A stretch of DNA of 64,000 bases. It comes from Roseibium sp. HPY-6 (GTDB lineage Bacteria; Pseudomonadota; Alphaproteobacteria; Rhizobiales; Stappiaceae). The position numbers and the translations under genes were made by a program. A model generated the notes under the pieces. It did no database searches. It was not told the origin of the DNA and saw only the letters and a program-made list of their open reading frames with translations. Positions 1-9,278 of this stretch are shown in pieces; the stretch's first letter is position 1; the number at the start of each line of letters is the position of its first letter. The stretch covers positions 248,001-312,000 of the forward strand of contig NZ_JBEWCD010000001.1 in NCBI RefSeq assembly GCF_040530035.1. The letters run 5' to 3'.

Positions 1-68
1 ACGGAGCGCAAACCTTACGTTAAATTAACGCGTCTACCTGATAATTTGACGGATATCCGGGAGATAAC

Positions 69-542
69 ATGAAAAACCTTTTCGCCGTTGCCGTCTTGTT
101 GTGCTCGTTTGGCGGCACAGCCTTTGGTGAAACCGTTGGCAAATGGAGCCGCGGGGAAGCGGAAGGATTCACGAGATACTGGACAACCAACAATGTCGGC
201 TCGAATTTCGTTATCTGGTGTCATCCAAAACGCCCCGTGAACGGCACCATGTTGCATGTCGAAATCGAAGGTAAATTGCCTCCGGCCGGCAGCAGAATAA
301 AGCTCATCCTGGATGCGGACATTCTGGAACTGCCGGTCAATGAGCATGGACTTATCGGCAGCGGCTGTGCGACGTGCTCTGACAGTTTCGGCTATGTGTG
401 GCACAAACTGCGTTCCGCCAACACTATGGCGGTCAAGTTTCATGACAACAGTTATGCAGGGTTCTCCCTGAAGGGCGCTCAGAAGGTTTTGCCCGGCGCC
501 GTTTGTCCGACAGACTGGCAAAAAAGCAACGCCCGCTCCTGA
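69..542 (+). CDS. Small secreted protein of unknown function
   Basis: 157 residues. A Lys, a hydrophobic stretch (about residues 5-20) and a small-residue Gly-Thr-Ala-Phe-Gly-Glu cleavage-like region form a Sec signal peptide, so the product is predicted periplasmic or secreted. The mature part has cysteines in a WCHP context, a CxxC-like pair (GCATC, near residue 100) and one near the C-terminus (VCPTD), so disulfides are likely. A GGGAG Shine-Dalgarno sits 6 bases before the ATG. I do not recognise the family. It stands alone, head-on to nothing, with the next gene 225 bases downstream on the same strand. Confidence 0.7.
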   Translation: MKNLFAVAVLLCSFGGTAFGETVGKWSRGEAEGFTRYWTTNNVGSNFVIWCHPKRPVNGTMLHVEIEGKLPPAGSRIKLILDADILELPVNEHGLIGSGCATCSDSFGYVWHKLRSANTMAVKFHDNSYAGFSLKGAQKVLPGAVCPTDWQKSNARS

Positions 543-766
543 CATGCCGTCTTCCACAGGCCGCGCCATTAGCCGTTGAAAGAAGAGGCTACAGTTTTCC
601 GCAGGCTAACTCTGGTGCACTCTTTCTTTAAATGGCATTTTATGTGGCGTCGATCACACTGCGTATCCAGTCCTTGAAGCACACTCGAAGGTGTGTAGCG
701 CTCTCTATGGGCGCATAAAGGTTTAACTCTGGGTCAATTTGCAGTTAGACACCGACGGAGGCAGAT

Positions 767-1081
767 ATGAAAAATTGCCGGCTCGCATTTGCCGCACTCA
801 CGCTCAGCGGCGTCTTGATGACAACCGCGGCAGAGGCAAGACCAGACTTGCGACAGATGTCCTGCAGTCAGGCGCAGAACATGGTCAGGCAGCATGGCGC
901 TGTCGTCTTTACGACGGGTCAGTATACATACTCGATGTTTGTCTCAAACCGCAGCTATTGCGACTGGAACCAGGAACTCTTTGTTCAGTACGGCCCGACA
1001 CGTGACAACCGCAAATGTCCGGTCGCATATGAGTGCAAGGAACCTTTGTTCCCACGCGGTGGTTTCAACCGCTGGAATTAA
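767..1081 (+). CDS. Small secreted cysteine-containing protein
   Basis: 104 residues. A signal peptide covers about residues 1-24 (cleavage near Ala-Glu-Ala). The mature chain of about 80 residues has four cysteines (MSCSQA, SYCDW, RKCPV, YECKE), compatible with two disulfides. Similar small proteins with a CSQAQ...RGAVV...TG.YTY..FVS pattern are, as I recall, common conserved hypotheticals in Rhizobiales, with unknown function. A strong GGAGG precedes the ATG. It converges with pccB, whose stop lies 56 bases away on the other strand. Likely periplasmic; role not known. Confidence 0.75.
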   Translation: MKNCRLAFAALTLSGVLMTTAAEARPDLRQMSCSQAQNMVRQHGAVVFTTGQYTYSMFVSNRSYCDWNQELFVQYGPTRDNRKCPVAYECKEPLFPRGGFNRWN

Positions 1082-1137
1082 TGCAATCGGGCCGGTTTCT
1101 CGGTCCATATTCCGCAATTTACATCAAATTAGCCGCC

Positions 1138-2670
1138 TTAAAGCGGAATGTTGTCGTGCTTTTTCCACGGCAACTCGACCTGTTTTGACCGAAGCAACGC
1201 AAGCGCCCTTGCCACACGCCTGCGCGTGGAGTGCGGTCGGATTACGTCGTCGATGTAACCGCGCTCGGCAGCTACGAAGGGATTGGCAAACCGGTCCTCG
1301 TAGTCCTTGGTGCGCTTGGCGATTTTGTCCGGATCGCTCAACTCGGAGCGATAGAGAATTTCAACGGCCCCTTTTGCACCCATCACTGCGATCTCAGCGC
1401 TCGGCCAGGCATAATTGATGTCGCCGCGAATGTGTTTCGAACTCATCACATCGTATGCGCCGCCATAGGCCTTTCGCGTGATAACGGTGATTTTCGGAAC
1501 CGTGGCCTCTGTGAAGGCAAACAGCAGTTTTGCGCCGTGCTTGATAAGCCCGCCATATTCCTGCGAGGTTCCCGGCAGAAAGCCCGGAACATCAACAAAT
1601 GTGACAATCGGGATATTGAAGCAATCGCAGAAACGCACAAACCTGGCGGCTTTTCTGCTGGCGTCAGAGTCCAGAACACCGGCCAGAACCATGGGCTGGT
1701 TTGCGACGATACCGACTGAGCGGCCTTCAATACGCCCGAAGCCCGTGATGATATTGCCTGCAAAGCTTTTCTGAATTTCGAAGAAGTCACCCTCGTCAAC
1801 AGTCTTCAGAACAAGCTCTCTCATGTCGTATGGCTTGTTCGGGTTGTCTGGCACAAGCGTATCAAGGCTCGTGTCGATCCTGTCCGGGTCGTCGTAATTG
1901 GTCAGTTCCGGCAATTCCGCCCGGTTGTTCATGGGAAGAAAGTCGATCAGCCGCCGCATTTCCAGCAAGGCTTCAACATCATTGTCGAATGCCCCGTCGG
2001 CGATTGAAGACTTGGTGGTATGGATAGACGCACCGCCCAGTTCTTCAGCCGTGACGGTTTCGTTCGTGACCGTTTTGACGACGTCGGGCCCCGTCACAAA
2101 CATGTAGGATGTGTCACGAACCATGAAGATAAAATCGGTCATCGCGGGCGAGTAGACGTCTCCACCCGCGCAAGGTCCCATAATGAGCGAAATCTGCGGA
2201 ATGACACCGGATGCCAGCACATTTCTCTGGAATACCTCGCCATAGCCTCCGAGCGCAGCAACACCTTCCTGAATACGCGCACCGCCGGCATCAAACAGAC
2301 CGATAACCGGCGCCCGGTTCTGAAGTGCGATATCCTGCAACTTGGTTATTTTTTCAGCGTGCGCCTCGGAAAGCGAACCGCCGAAGACCGTGAAGTCCTT
2401 GGAAAACACATACACCGTGCGGCCGTTGACTGTGCCCCAACCGGTCACAACACCATCGCCGGGAATGTGCTGCTGTTCCATACCGAAATCCGTGCAGCGA
2501 TGTTGCTTGAACATGTCGAACTCTTCGAAAGAGCCCTCATCGAGCAGCACTTCAATACGTTCACGGGCGGTCAACTTGCCCTTGGCATGCTGGGAATCGA
2601 TCCGACGTTGGCCGCCACCGAGCCGTGCCGTTTCCCGGCGCTTTTCCAATTCGGCCAGAACTTCTTTCAT
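1138..2670 (-). CDS. pccB: Acyl-CoA (propionyl-CoA) carboxylase, beta (carboxyltransferase) subunit
   Basis: 510 residues, the usual PccB length. It transfers carboxyl from biotin to propionyl-CoA, giving methylmalonyl-CoA, in cytosolic propionate, odd-chain fatty acid and branched amino acid catabolism. The N-terminus has the family pattern GGGQRRID...GKLTARERI; two crotonase-like carboxyltransferase halves follow, with glycine-rich oxyanion regions ([46 protein letters not shown]). The ATG has a GGAGGA Shine-Dalgarno. The biotin-carrying alpha subunit (pccA) is not in this window; genes just downstream run the other way, so any partner must lie further out. Substrate preference (propionyl over other acyl-CoAs) is inferred from overall similarity. 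Confidence 0.93.
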   Translation of the reverse strand: MKEVLAELEKRRETARLGGGQRRIDSQHAKGKLTARERIEVLLDEGSFEEFDMFKQHRCTDFGMEQQHIPGDGVVTGWGTVNGRTVYVFSKDFTVFGGSLSEAHAEKITKLQDIALQNRAPVIGLFDAGGARIQEGVAALGGYGEVFQRNVLASGVIPQISLIMGPCAGGDVYSPAMTDFIFMVRDTSYMFVTGPDVVKTVTNETVTAEELGGASIHTTKSSIADGAFDNDVEALLEMRRLIDFLPMNNRAELPELTNYDDPDRIDTSLDTLVPDNPNKPYDMRELVLKTVDEGDFFEIQKSFAGNIITGFGRIEGRSVGIVANQPMVLAGVLDSDASRKAARFVRFCDCFNIPIVTFVDVPGFLPGTSQEYGGLIKHGAKLLFAFTEATVPKITVITRKAYGGAYDVMSSKHIRGDINYAWPSAEIAVMGAKGAVEILYRSELSDPDKIAKRTKDYEDRFANPFVAAERGYIDDVIRPHSTRRRVARALALLRSKQVELPWKKHDNIPL

Positions 2671-2869
2671 CGGATCCTCCCAATACGCAGTTCATGAGGC
2701 CGTAACACGTTCCTGGATCAAGGCAAAGTCAGCACATGGGCTTAAGCGCTTCGAAACGCGTGCGCATGCGTCCCTTCATGCCTGGCTGTCTCATGGAGGG
2801 CTCGATGCTCGGGTGAACGGGCAATCGTTCCTGCTCAAATACTAGGCAATCGCGCCGCGATATTGTTCT

Positions 2870-2897
2870 TTGACACACTTCAGAATTTTGTCATGAT
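2870..2897 (+). promoter_or_regulatory. Candidate sigma-70-type promoter of the Anbu operon
   Basis: TTGACA at 2870-2875, a 16-base spacer, then CATGAT at 2892-2897. The first base of the operon's start codon is at 2931, leaving a leader of about 25 bases containing a strong GGGGAGG ribosome binding site. The -35 box is perfect and the -10 box weak, so this is a plausible but unproven call. Confidence 0.4.
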
Positions 2898-2930
2898 TGC
2901 GCAACAAGCAAAATAGCCGAAGGGGAGGCA

Positions 2931-4355
2931 ATGGCGGACGATCGGACTTTCTTCAACGAAATGCTCGACGATGCCGGTGGCGCGAGATCACCCTATTCGA
3001 GGCTCGCAGCCTGGCTCGAAGACAAACCCGCTAATTTCCTGACCAAAAAGAGCCGCGACGCTGAGACAATCTTCCGCAGGCTCGGCATCACTTTCGCTGT
3101 TTACGGCGCCGAGGAGGCGACAGAACGGCTGATACCCTTCGATCCCATTCCCCGCATTATCTCAGCTGCCGAATGGCGCAGACTGTCCGCCGGTATCGAC
3201 CAGAGAGTGCGGGCGCTGAACGCGTTTATGCATGATATTTATCATCGCCAGGAGATTCTTCGCGCCGGCATCATCCCGGCTGACCTTATCCTGCAGAACG
3301 AGGCCTTCCTTCCCGAAATGGCGGGCTTCACCCCGGCCCGCAAGGTTTATGCTCATATCATCGGGACGGATCTCGTCAGGGTGTCGGAGAATGAATTCTA
3401 CGTTCTGGAGGACAATACCCGTACGCCGAGCGGTGTTTCCTACATGATGGAAAACCGCGAGACTATGATGCGGTTGTTTCCCGAACTCTTTCAAACGCAC
3501 GCCGTAGCACCCGTCGAACAATATCCCGAACTTTTGCGCAGGACGCTTGAAAGCGTTGCTCCGGATCCGGCGAAATCCACGCAGACCATCGTTGTTCTGA
3601 CGCCCGGGATCTACAATTCCGCCTATTTCGAACACGCGTTCCTGGCGGACTCAATGGGTGTGGAACTGGTTGAAGGCCGGGACCTCTTTGTTGATGCCGG
3701 TAAGGTGTTCATGCGCACAACGCGTCAGCCCGAACAAGTCGATGTTATCTACCGGCGGATTGATGATGCGTTTCTGGATCCCCTCACCTTCAACGCTGAC
3801 AGCATGCTCGGCGTTCCCGGGCTGTTTGATGCCTACAGAGCCGGCAATGTCACAATCTGCAACGCGCCGGGAACCGGGATTGCGGATGACAAGGCAATCT
3901 ATGCTTATGTTCCTGACATCATTGAGTTTTACACAGGTCAAAAGCCCATCTTGAACAATGTGCCGACCTGGAACTGCTCGCGCCCCGACGACCTTGCCTA
4001 TGTGCTCGATAACCTGGCAGACATCGTGGTGAAGGAGGTTCACGGATCTGGCGGATACGGCATGCTGATCGGCCCGACGGCTTCCAAACGTGAGATTGCG
4101 GAGTTCAGGAAAGTCCTCGAGGCGACACCTACCAACTACATCGCTCAACCCACGCTCGCCCTGTCTGCTTGCCCCACGCACGTCGCGTCCGGTGTTGCGC
4201 CCAGGCATGTCGACTTGCGGCCCTTCGTCCTGATTGGCGATCAGGTCAGGATCACGCCGGGTGGTCTAACACGTGTTGCGTTGAAAAAAGGATCTCTGGT
4301 CGTGAATTCGAGCCAGGGCGGCGGCACCAAGGATACCTGGGTACTTGAGGACTGA
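2931..4355 (+). CDS. Circularly permuted ATP-grasp protein (DUF404/DUF407 type)
   Basis: 474 residues, typical for this family, which keeps the ATP-grasp fold in permuted order and is predicted to ligate a carboxylate to an amine using ATP (peptide or amide bond). Family signatures visible: LEDNTRTPSGVSYMMENR (about residues 158-175), the glycine-rich VKEVHGSGGYGMLIGP (about 366-381), and the near-terminal R.TPGGLTRVAL...NSSQGGGTKDTW. No signal peptide, so cytosolic. It is first of four co-directional genes (alpha-E, transglutaminase-like, Anbu peptidase); the alpha-E gene starts 6 bases after its stop. Comparative genomics links this gene set to Anbu and predicts a peptide-synthesis or tagging role; the real substrate is unknown. 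Confidence 0.88.
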   Translation: MADDRTFFNEMLDDAGGARSPYSRLAAWLEDKPANFLTKKSRDAETIFRRLGITFAVYGAEEATERLIPFDPIPRIISAAEWRRLSAGIDQRVRALNAFMHDIYHRQEILRAGIIPADLILQNEAFLPEMAGFTPARKVYAHIIGTDLVRVSENEFYVLEDNTRTPSGVSYMMENRETMMRLFPELFQTHAVAPVEQYPELLRRTLESVAPDPAKSTQTIVVLTPGIYNSAYFEHAFLADSMGVELVEGRDLFVDAGKVFMRTTRQPEQVDVIYRRIDDAFLDPLTFNADSMLGVPGLFDAYRAGNVTICNAPGTGIADDKAIYAYVPDIIEFYTGQKPILNNVPTWNCSRPDDLAYVLDNLADIVVKEVHGSGGYGMLIGPTASKREIAEFRKVLEATPTNYIAQPTLALSACPTHVASGVAPRHVDLRPFVLIGDQVRITPGGLTRVALKKGSLVVNSSQGGGTKDTWVLED

Positions 4356-4361
4356 CGTTTA

Positions 4362-5312
4362 ATGCTCGGAAGAACCGCTTCTTCGCTGTTTTGGATGTCC
4401 CGCTATCATGAGCGGGCCCAAAACGTAGCTCGCCTTCTGGAGGTTGCCTATCGCGGGGCTATCATGTCCCACCGCGGACAGGAACATGGTACTCATTGGG
4501 CATTTGCGCTTGCGTGCTCAGGCTGCGAGCCCGAATTCAAGGAAAAATACGACGAGTTGCATATCCGCAGCGTCGCCGTTTTCCTTCTTTTTTCAAAAGA
4601 AAACCCGGTCAGCGTTCGCAACAGCCTGGAACTGGCGCGCAATAATGCACGCGCGGTTCGAACCGGTATCACCGCTGAACTCTGGGAAGCCATCAACACG
4701 ACCTGGATCGAATTCACCGAGGTCAATCCGCAAACAATTACCCAGGAGAGGTTGCCCGACTTTTTGGCCTGGGTGAACCAGCGGGCTCATCTGTTCCGTG
4801 GCGCATTGCTCAACACTGTGCTGCGAAATGACGGCTATTTCTTCTCGCAGATGGGCAATTTCGTCGAACGCGCTGACAACACTGCACGGATCCTGAACAC
4901 ACAATACTGGTCTTTGCTGCCGGACAGCGACATTGTCGATGACGGGTCCATGGAAAAGTACCAGTGGTCGGCAATTCTCAGGGCACTGTCAGGACGTAGA
5001 AGCTACAGGTTCGCTTACCCGAACGCGCGGCTCCGGGCGTTCAACATTGCCGAATTTCTGATCTTGCGAAAGGAGATGCCGCGTTCCCTGGCGCATTGCT
5101 ACAATTGGATCGCGGACACGGCGGAAGACCTTGCCCAATTCTATAGTGCGCGCGAGCCCAGCCTTGATCTGGCAAAGGACATCGCACTCAGCTTGTCGGA
5201 AAAACAGATGCGGGAAATCTATCAGGACGGCCTGCACGACTATCTCACCGAATTCATCGGCAGGAACAATCAATTCGCGTTTGAGCTATCCAAAGACTAC
5301 AATTTTTCCTGA
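4362..5312 (+). CDS. Alpha-E domain protein (DUF403)
   Basis: 316 residues, nearly all predicted alpha-helix and without signal peptide, matching the alpha-E family. The start MLGRTASSLFWMSRYHERAQ is characteristic: these proteins begin with an LxRxAxxLFWxxRYxERAEN-like motif. A second family-like segment is FFSQMGNFVERADNTARIL near residues 166-184. It almost always travels with permuted ATP-grasp proteins, sometimes fused to them, and is thought to act as their partner; no activity is established. Translation is probably coupled: the ATG follows the upstream stop by 6 bases and its Shine-Dalgarno (GAGG) lies inside the end of the upstream gene. Confidence 0.87.
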   Translation: MLGRTASSLFWMSRYHERAQNVARLLEVAYRGAIMSHRGQEHGTHWAFALACSGCEPEFKEKYDELHIRSVAVFLLFSKENPVSVRNSLELARNNARAVRTGITAELWEAINTTWIEFTEVNPQTITQERLPDFLAWVNQRAHLFRGALLNTVLRNDGYFFSQMGNFVERADNTARILNTQYWSLLPDSDIVDDGSMEKYQWSAILRALSGRRSYRFAYPNARLRAFNIAEFLILRKEMPRSLAHCYNWIADTAEDLAQFYSAREPSLDLAKDIALSLSEKQMREIYQDGLHDYLTEFIGRNNQFAFELSKDYNFS

Positions 5313-5339
5313 CCGACACAACCTTCTCCCAGGTGCCGC

Positions 5340-6158
5340 ATGCAACTGACAGTCCGACATTCCACCCGTTATCGCTATGACGCGCCACTGGCAAATGCGA
5401 TGCAGCAACTGCGCCTGACACCGGAAAACGGTCCGGCGCAAAGGGTACTGGAATGGTCGATCGACGCGCCCGGCATTTCGAGGGCAACGACTTACAAGGA
5501 TGCTTTCGGCAACCGTGTCCATATGGTTTCACGCGGTGAACCTGTGGAAGACGTTGAAATTGTCGCAACAGGCATCGTTGAAACCCGGGATACGAACGGC
5601 GTTTTGGGGCAAGAGGCAGATGCGCTGGTGCCGCCGCGTATCTATACGCGCGTGACGCCGCTGACCCAATCCAATCAGGCGATTCGCAGGCTCGCGGCCC
5701 ACGCGGAAACCGATGATCGCATCTCGGGCTTTCACGCGCTAATGCATGCCATCAGAGACAAGGTTGACTACAAGATCGGTGTTACCGAAACGCACGCCCC
5801 GGCCTCGGCTGCTTTGGCGGCTGGTGAAGGCGTCTGTCAGGATCACGCACACATCTTCATTGCGGCCGCCAGGTCCCTGGGCGTGCCGGCGCGCTACGTT
5901 TCCGGTTATCTGCTGCTGGAAGAAGAGCAGGCATCCGAAGCGCACCACGCCTGGGCCGAGGTTCTCATAGAAGGTCTGGGCTGGACCGGTTTCGACGTGT
6001 CCAACGCTGTGTGTCCGACCGATCGATACATTCGCCTGACGGCCGGGCTGGATTCGCGGTCCGCAGCCCCTATCCGCGGCATCAGGTTCGGTGGTCTGGA
6101 AGAAAATCTGCTGGTTGAAGTCGACGTTACGCAGGCAGTTTTTCAACAGCAGCAATGA
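5340..6158 (+). CDS. Transglutaminase-like cysteine peptidase family protein
   Basis: 272 residues: an N-terminal beta-rich domain (MQLTVRHSTRYRYDAPL, the usual start of the family) then a transglutaminase core. The Cys-His-Asp triad can be placed: Cys156 in GEGVCQDHAH, His193 in AHHAWAEV, Asp209 in GWTGFDVSN. These folds cleave or re-form amide or isopeptide bonds, so in this operon the protein could trim or transfer the product of the ATP-grasp ligase. No signal peptide, so cytosolic. The gene starts 27 bases after the alpha-E stop. The substrate cannot be read from sequence. Confidence 0.88.
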   Translation: MQLTVRHSTRYRYDAPLANAMQQLRLTPENGPAQRVLEWSIDAPGISRATTYKDAFGNRVHMVSRGEPVEDVEIVATGIVETRDTNGVLGQEADALVPPRIYTRVTPLTQSNQAIRRLAAHAETDDRISGFHALMHAIRDKVDYKIGVTETHAPASAALAAGEGVCQDHAHIFIAAARSLGVPARYVSGYLLLEEEQASEAHHAWAEVLIEGLGWTGFDVSNAVCPTDRYIRLTAGLDSRSAAPIRGIRFGGLEENLLVEVDVTQAVFQQQQ

Positions 6159-6232
6159 AAGTCGTTTTTCAGGCCCCCAATCCCTCCACGCTGTGTTAAC
6201 AGTTCAAGGGGAAACGTCTGAGGGGCTCAGGG

Positions 6233-6964
6233 ATGACGTATTGTGTCGGCTTGAAACTGGATCGCGGCCTGGTGTTTGCTGCGGACACGCGCACCAACGC
6301 CGGTGTCGACAACATAGCCACATACAAGAAGCTTCATGTCTGGGAAGAGCCCGGCGAGCGCGTCATCACACTCCTGTCCGCCGGCAATCTCGCAGTCACG
6401 CAGGCCGTGGTGTCACTCCTGAGCGAACACATAACCTCTGCGGACAATGACCGCGCAACTTTAATGACTGCAAAGACCATGTTTCAGGTCGCCAGGCTTG
6501 TTGGCAGTGCGGTCAGGGAAGTGAAATCCATCGATGGCGAAGCGCTTGCAACAAGCGCAGAGAACTTTTTCGTTACGTTCATTCTCGGTGGCCAGATCGA
6601 AGGCGAAGAGCCGCGAATGTTCCAGATCTATGCCGCGGGAAACTTCATTGAAGTTGGCGAGGACACACCGTTCCTGCAGATCGGCGAGCATAAATACGGA
6701 AAGCCCATTCTCGACCGCGTCACACGGGCGGACATGCGACTTGGCGAAGCTGCGAAGCTGGTTCTTCTGTCCTTTGATTCCACAATACGCTCGAACCTTT
6801 CGGTCGGCATGCCCATCGATATGTTGCTCTACAACAAGGATACGTTTTCAACAGACCGGCAGGTCCGCATCGAACAGGACGATCCCTATTTTCAAAAACT
6901 GTCCCATGGATGGTCTGAAAAATTGCGCGCGGCCTTTGGCGACATAGACGAATTTGACGTCTGA
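6233..6964 (+). CDS. Anbu-type proteasome-like peptidase
   Basis: 243 residues, an Ntn-hydrolase related to proteasome beta and HslV subunits (ancestral beta-subunit family). The second residue is Thr (MTYCVGLKLD), so removing Met exposes the catalytic N-terminal threonine without a propeptide. Asp18 in AADTRTNAG and Lys32/33 in TYKKL match the Thr1-Asp17-Lys33 arrangement of the proteasome active site. A GGGG-containing ribosome site precedes the ATG. Family members form open-ring or helical assemblies; their substrates are unclear and no dedicated unfoldase is encoded here. Fourth gene of the operon, 74 bases after the transglutaminase-like gene. Confidence 0.9.
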   Translation: MTYCVGLKLDRGLVFAADTRTNAGVDNIATYKKLHVWEEPGERVITLLSAGNLAVTQAVVSLLSEHITSADNDRATLMTAKTMFQVARLVGSAVREVKSIDGEALATSAENFFVTFILGGQIEGEEPRMFQIYAAGNFIEVGEDTPFLQIGEHKYGKPILDRVTRADMRLGEAAKLVLLSFDSTIRSNLSVGMPIDMLLYNKDTFSTDRQVRIEQDDPYFQKLSHGWSEKLRAAFGDIDEFDV

Positions 6965-7040
6965 TCAGACTTATCGGCCTGTCAGGAAGCCGTCATAAAG
7001 CGTCTTTAGAAGCGGATGGGCCGACCCGGAGTGTGTCCAT

Positions 7041-8462
7041 ATGAACAGCAGCGCAATGAGCGAGATTGAACCTGTCGGATGGACGCGGGAGATATCGCAG
7101 AAGCCGCTGGAAGCAAACGACGCAACGCTCAAAGCCATCAGGGACATGATCAAGGCGGGTAAGCGTACACAGCTCGTCGAATTGCTGAAACGCTGGGACC
7201 CCATCGATGTCATGCAGTTGCTGACAAGGTTGCGGCTCAAGCATGCACGTAAGCTGTTCCAGTGGCTGCCTGCAAATCCGTCGATCAAGGTGGTCGCCGA
7301 ACTGCGGCCGGAGTTCCGCTCGATCCTGATGGAAGAATCTACGCTTGAGCAGTTTCGCGACATTCTGGCAGGCATCGATCCTGAAGATGCGATCGAGATC
7401 CTCAACGAGTTTCCGGACGACGTTGCCGACGAGCTGATTGCGCGCCTTCCCGATGTGGAAGACATCGCGACCCGAGGCTCTTACGCGGACGATACGGCCG
7501 GGCGGGTCATGGCGAGTAAGTTCGTCGCGTTGCGTGAGGATTGCACGGCTGATGAGGCCGTGGAGCAGATGCGCGAAGAGGCAGGACGCATCCGGAAGGT
7601 TTTTACGGTTTACGTCACAGATGCGAACGGAAAGCTGACCGGAACTGTTGAAGTCGGCAAGCTTCTGCTGGCCCAGGGTGACGTTCCCCTCAGAAAGATC
7701 ATGAACCGGGACGTGATCGCTGTTTCGGCGGATACCGATCAGGAAGAAGTTCTCAGACTAGCCCGCAAAAGAGACATGCGCACGGTTCCCGTCGTCAGCG
7801 GCAACGGACATCTGGTGGGCAGGATAACGCCGAAGCAGCTGACGCGCATCGCCGCCGATGAGGCGAATGAGGACATGCTGCTCATGAGTGGCGTCTCCGG
7901 TGAAGCGCGTTCCGATGACACGATCTTCAGGATCGTGCGCGGCCGCCTCCCCTGGCTGTTGGCCGGCCTTGTTGGAGCCAGTGTTGCGGCAACCGTGGTC
8001 GGCTCTTATGAGGATCAGCTTGCCGAGGCGGCGATTCTGGCCGCCTTCATTCCGGTGACCATGTCGATGGCCGGAAACGCCGGGCTTCAGGCGTCCGCCG
8101 TTGCGGTCCAGGGTATTGCCACCGGCGCTCTCTGGTCCGGTGACATTGTCTTTCGGCTCATGAAGGAATTTGTCGCCGCTCTTTTCAACGGAGCGATTGC
8201 GGGCATTATCCTGGGCGCACTGGTTCTGAGCGCGTCGCTGATCGTACCGCTTGAAGCCCCTGGGAACCTGGCACTCGCCACTTCGTTGTCCCTGCTATGC
8301 GTTACGACGCTTGCCGCCATGGTCGGCGCAACCGTTCCGATCATACTCGATAAGATCGGCATCGACCCCGCCATGGCGATCGGCGTCTTCATAACCTCGT
8401 CAAACGACGTGCTCGGCGTGCTCATCTTCTTTTTGATGGCAACGACGTTCTACATGGCTTGA
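7041..8462 (+). CDS. mgtE: Magnesium transporter MgtE
   Basis: 473 residues in the canonical order: acidic helical MgtE N-domain (to about residue 145), two CBS domains (about 150-285), then a membrane domain with roughly five helices starting near LPWLLAGLVGASVAATVVG. The conserved MSMAGNAGLQASA segment (about residues 341-353) and the C-terminal ...DPAMAIGVFITSSNDVLGV loop mark the Mg2+ channel pore. Passive Mg2+/divalent uptake at the inner membrane, gated by Mg2+ binding to the N and CBS domains. A second ATG at residue 6 is possible, but GGAG about 10 bases before the first supports the longer form. It follows the Anbu gene by 76 bases; a functional link is not evident. Confidence 0.93.
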   Translation: MNSSAMSEIEPVGWTREISQKPLEANDATLKAIRDMIKAGKRTQLVELLKRWDPIDVMQLLTRLRLKHARKLFQWLPANPSIKVVAELRPEFRSILMEESTLEQFRDILAGIDPEDAIEILNEFPDDVADELIARLPDVEDIATRGSYADDTAGRVMASKFVALREDCTADEAVEQMREEAGRIRKVFTVYVTDANGKLTGTVEVGKLLLAQGDVPLRKIMNRDVIAVSADTDQEEVLRLARKRDMRTVPVVSGNGHLVGRITPKQLTRIAADEANEDMLLMSGVSGEARSDDTIFRIVRGRLPWLLAGLVGASVAATVVGSYEDQLAEAAILAAFIPVTMSMAGNAGLQASAVAVQGIATGALWSGDIVFRLMKEFVAALFNGAIAGIILGALVLSASLIVPLEAPGNLALATSLSLLCVTTLAAMVGATVPIILDKIGIDPAMAIGVFITSSNDVLGVLIFFLMATTFYMA

Positions 8463-8504
8463 AGGAGAAGAGACGAACGCGGCTCTATTGCGCATGACAC
8501 GTCG

Positions 8505-9278
8505 TCAGGCCTGCATAAGAATCAGGACAGCCGCGTCGAACTCAGTTCGCTTGTACGCACGGATGTGAGCTGCTTCCGCGTCTTCTCCCCAGCGCTCAAT
8601 GTTGAAGTCCTCTTCCACATGCGCCGCAGTCCAGGCCGCGTCCGCATCCAGATGGCCTTCGCGCATGGCGAGCGCCAGAAGGGCCGAACCTGTCAAGCTC
8701 GTCGCCGTGTGAAGTGCTGCCAGGCGCAACGGTGTTTCACCCGAAATGCGCTTCTTGTAAGCGGCAAGTACAGCTGCGGGCTGCGCTGCATGAATAACGC
8801 CTTCAATCAACGTAAACCGTCCACCCAGAAGATCTCCGGCCCAGGCAACAACCGGATCCCAGAGTCGGCGCTGGGTGTCGACGAGGCTTTCCGGATCATC
8901 AGCACGATAGCAAAGCGCATCATTGCCGGCGAACCCGACAACATCGTCGGCCACTTCATCGAAGCGATTTGACACCGCATCCTGTGCGGAATTGGCAATC
9001 CGGGTCAAAGGCATCGTCGCCGGGTTGATGACCGTTTCCTGCGCAGCCCATTCAGCCGCTACCGCAGCTGCAACAATTTCATTGGGTAAGGTGAGCGTGG
9101 TTTTGCCCGGCGTCTTCACCATTCGGCCGTCCAGCGCAATTGCGAAGCCGTCGTCAGCAGCAACATGGGATGCTTCCTTGTAGAAGCGTTTCGGCAATTC
9201 ACGCCTGGAAAGCTCGCGCGCGCGCCGCTCCGGATCTTTGGCGGCATCCTCATGCAACGTTTCAAGAAAATCGCGCAT
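8505..9278 (-). CDS. ATP12 family F1-ATPase assembly chaperone
   Basis: 257 residues, the size of alphaproteobacterial ATP12 proteins. Family segments: KRFYKEAS (residues 31-38) near the N-terminus, DGRMVKTPGKTTLTLP, AAEWAAQ, MPLTRIANSAQD and the acidic C-terminal HVEEDFNIERWGEDAEA. In mitochondria the homologue protects the F1 alpha subunit before assembly; the bacterial protein is assumed to do likewise in the cytosol. The ATG overlaps the stop of the upstream HAD gene by one base (TGATG), and its Shine-Dalgarno lies in that gene's last codons, so translation is coupled. Confidence 0.9.
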   Translation of the reverse strand: MRDFLETLHEDAAKDPERRARELSRRELPKRFYKEASHVAADDGFAIALDGRMVKTPGKTTLTLPNEIVAAAVAAEWAAQETVINPATMPLTRIANSAQDAVSNRFDEVADDVVGFAGNDALCYRADDPESLVDTQRRLWDPVVAWAGDLLGGRFTLIEGVIHAAQPAAVLAAYKKRISGETPLRLAALHTATSLTGSALLALAMREGHLDADAAWTAAHVEEDFNIERWGEDAEAAHIRAYKRTEFDAAVLILMQA

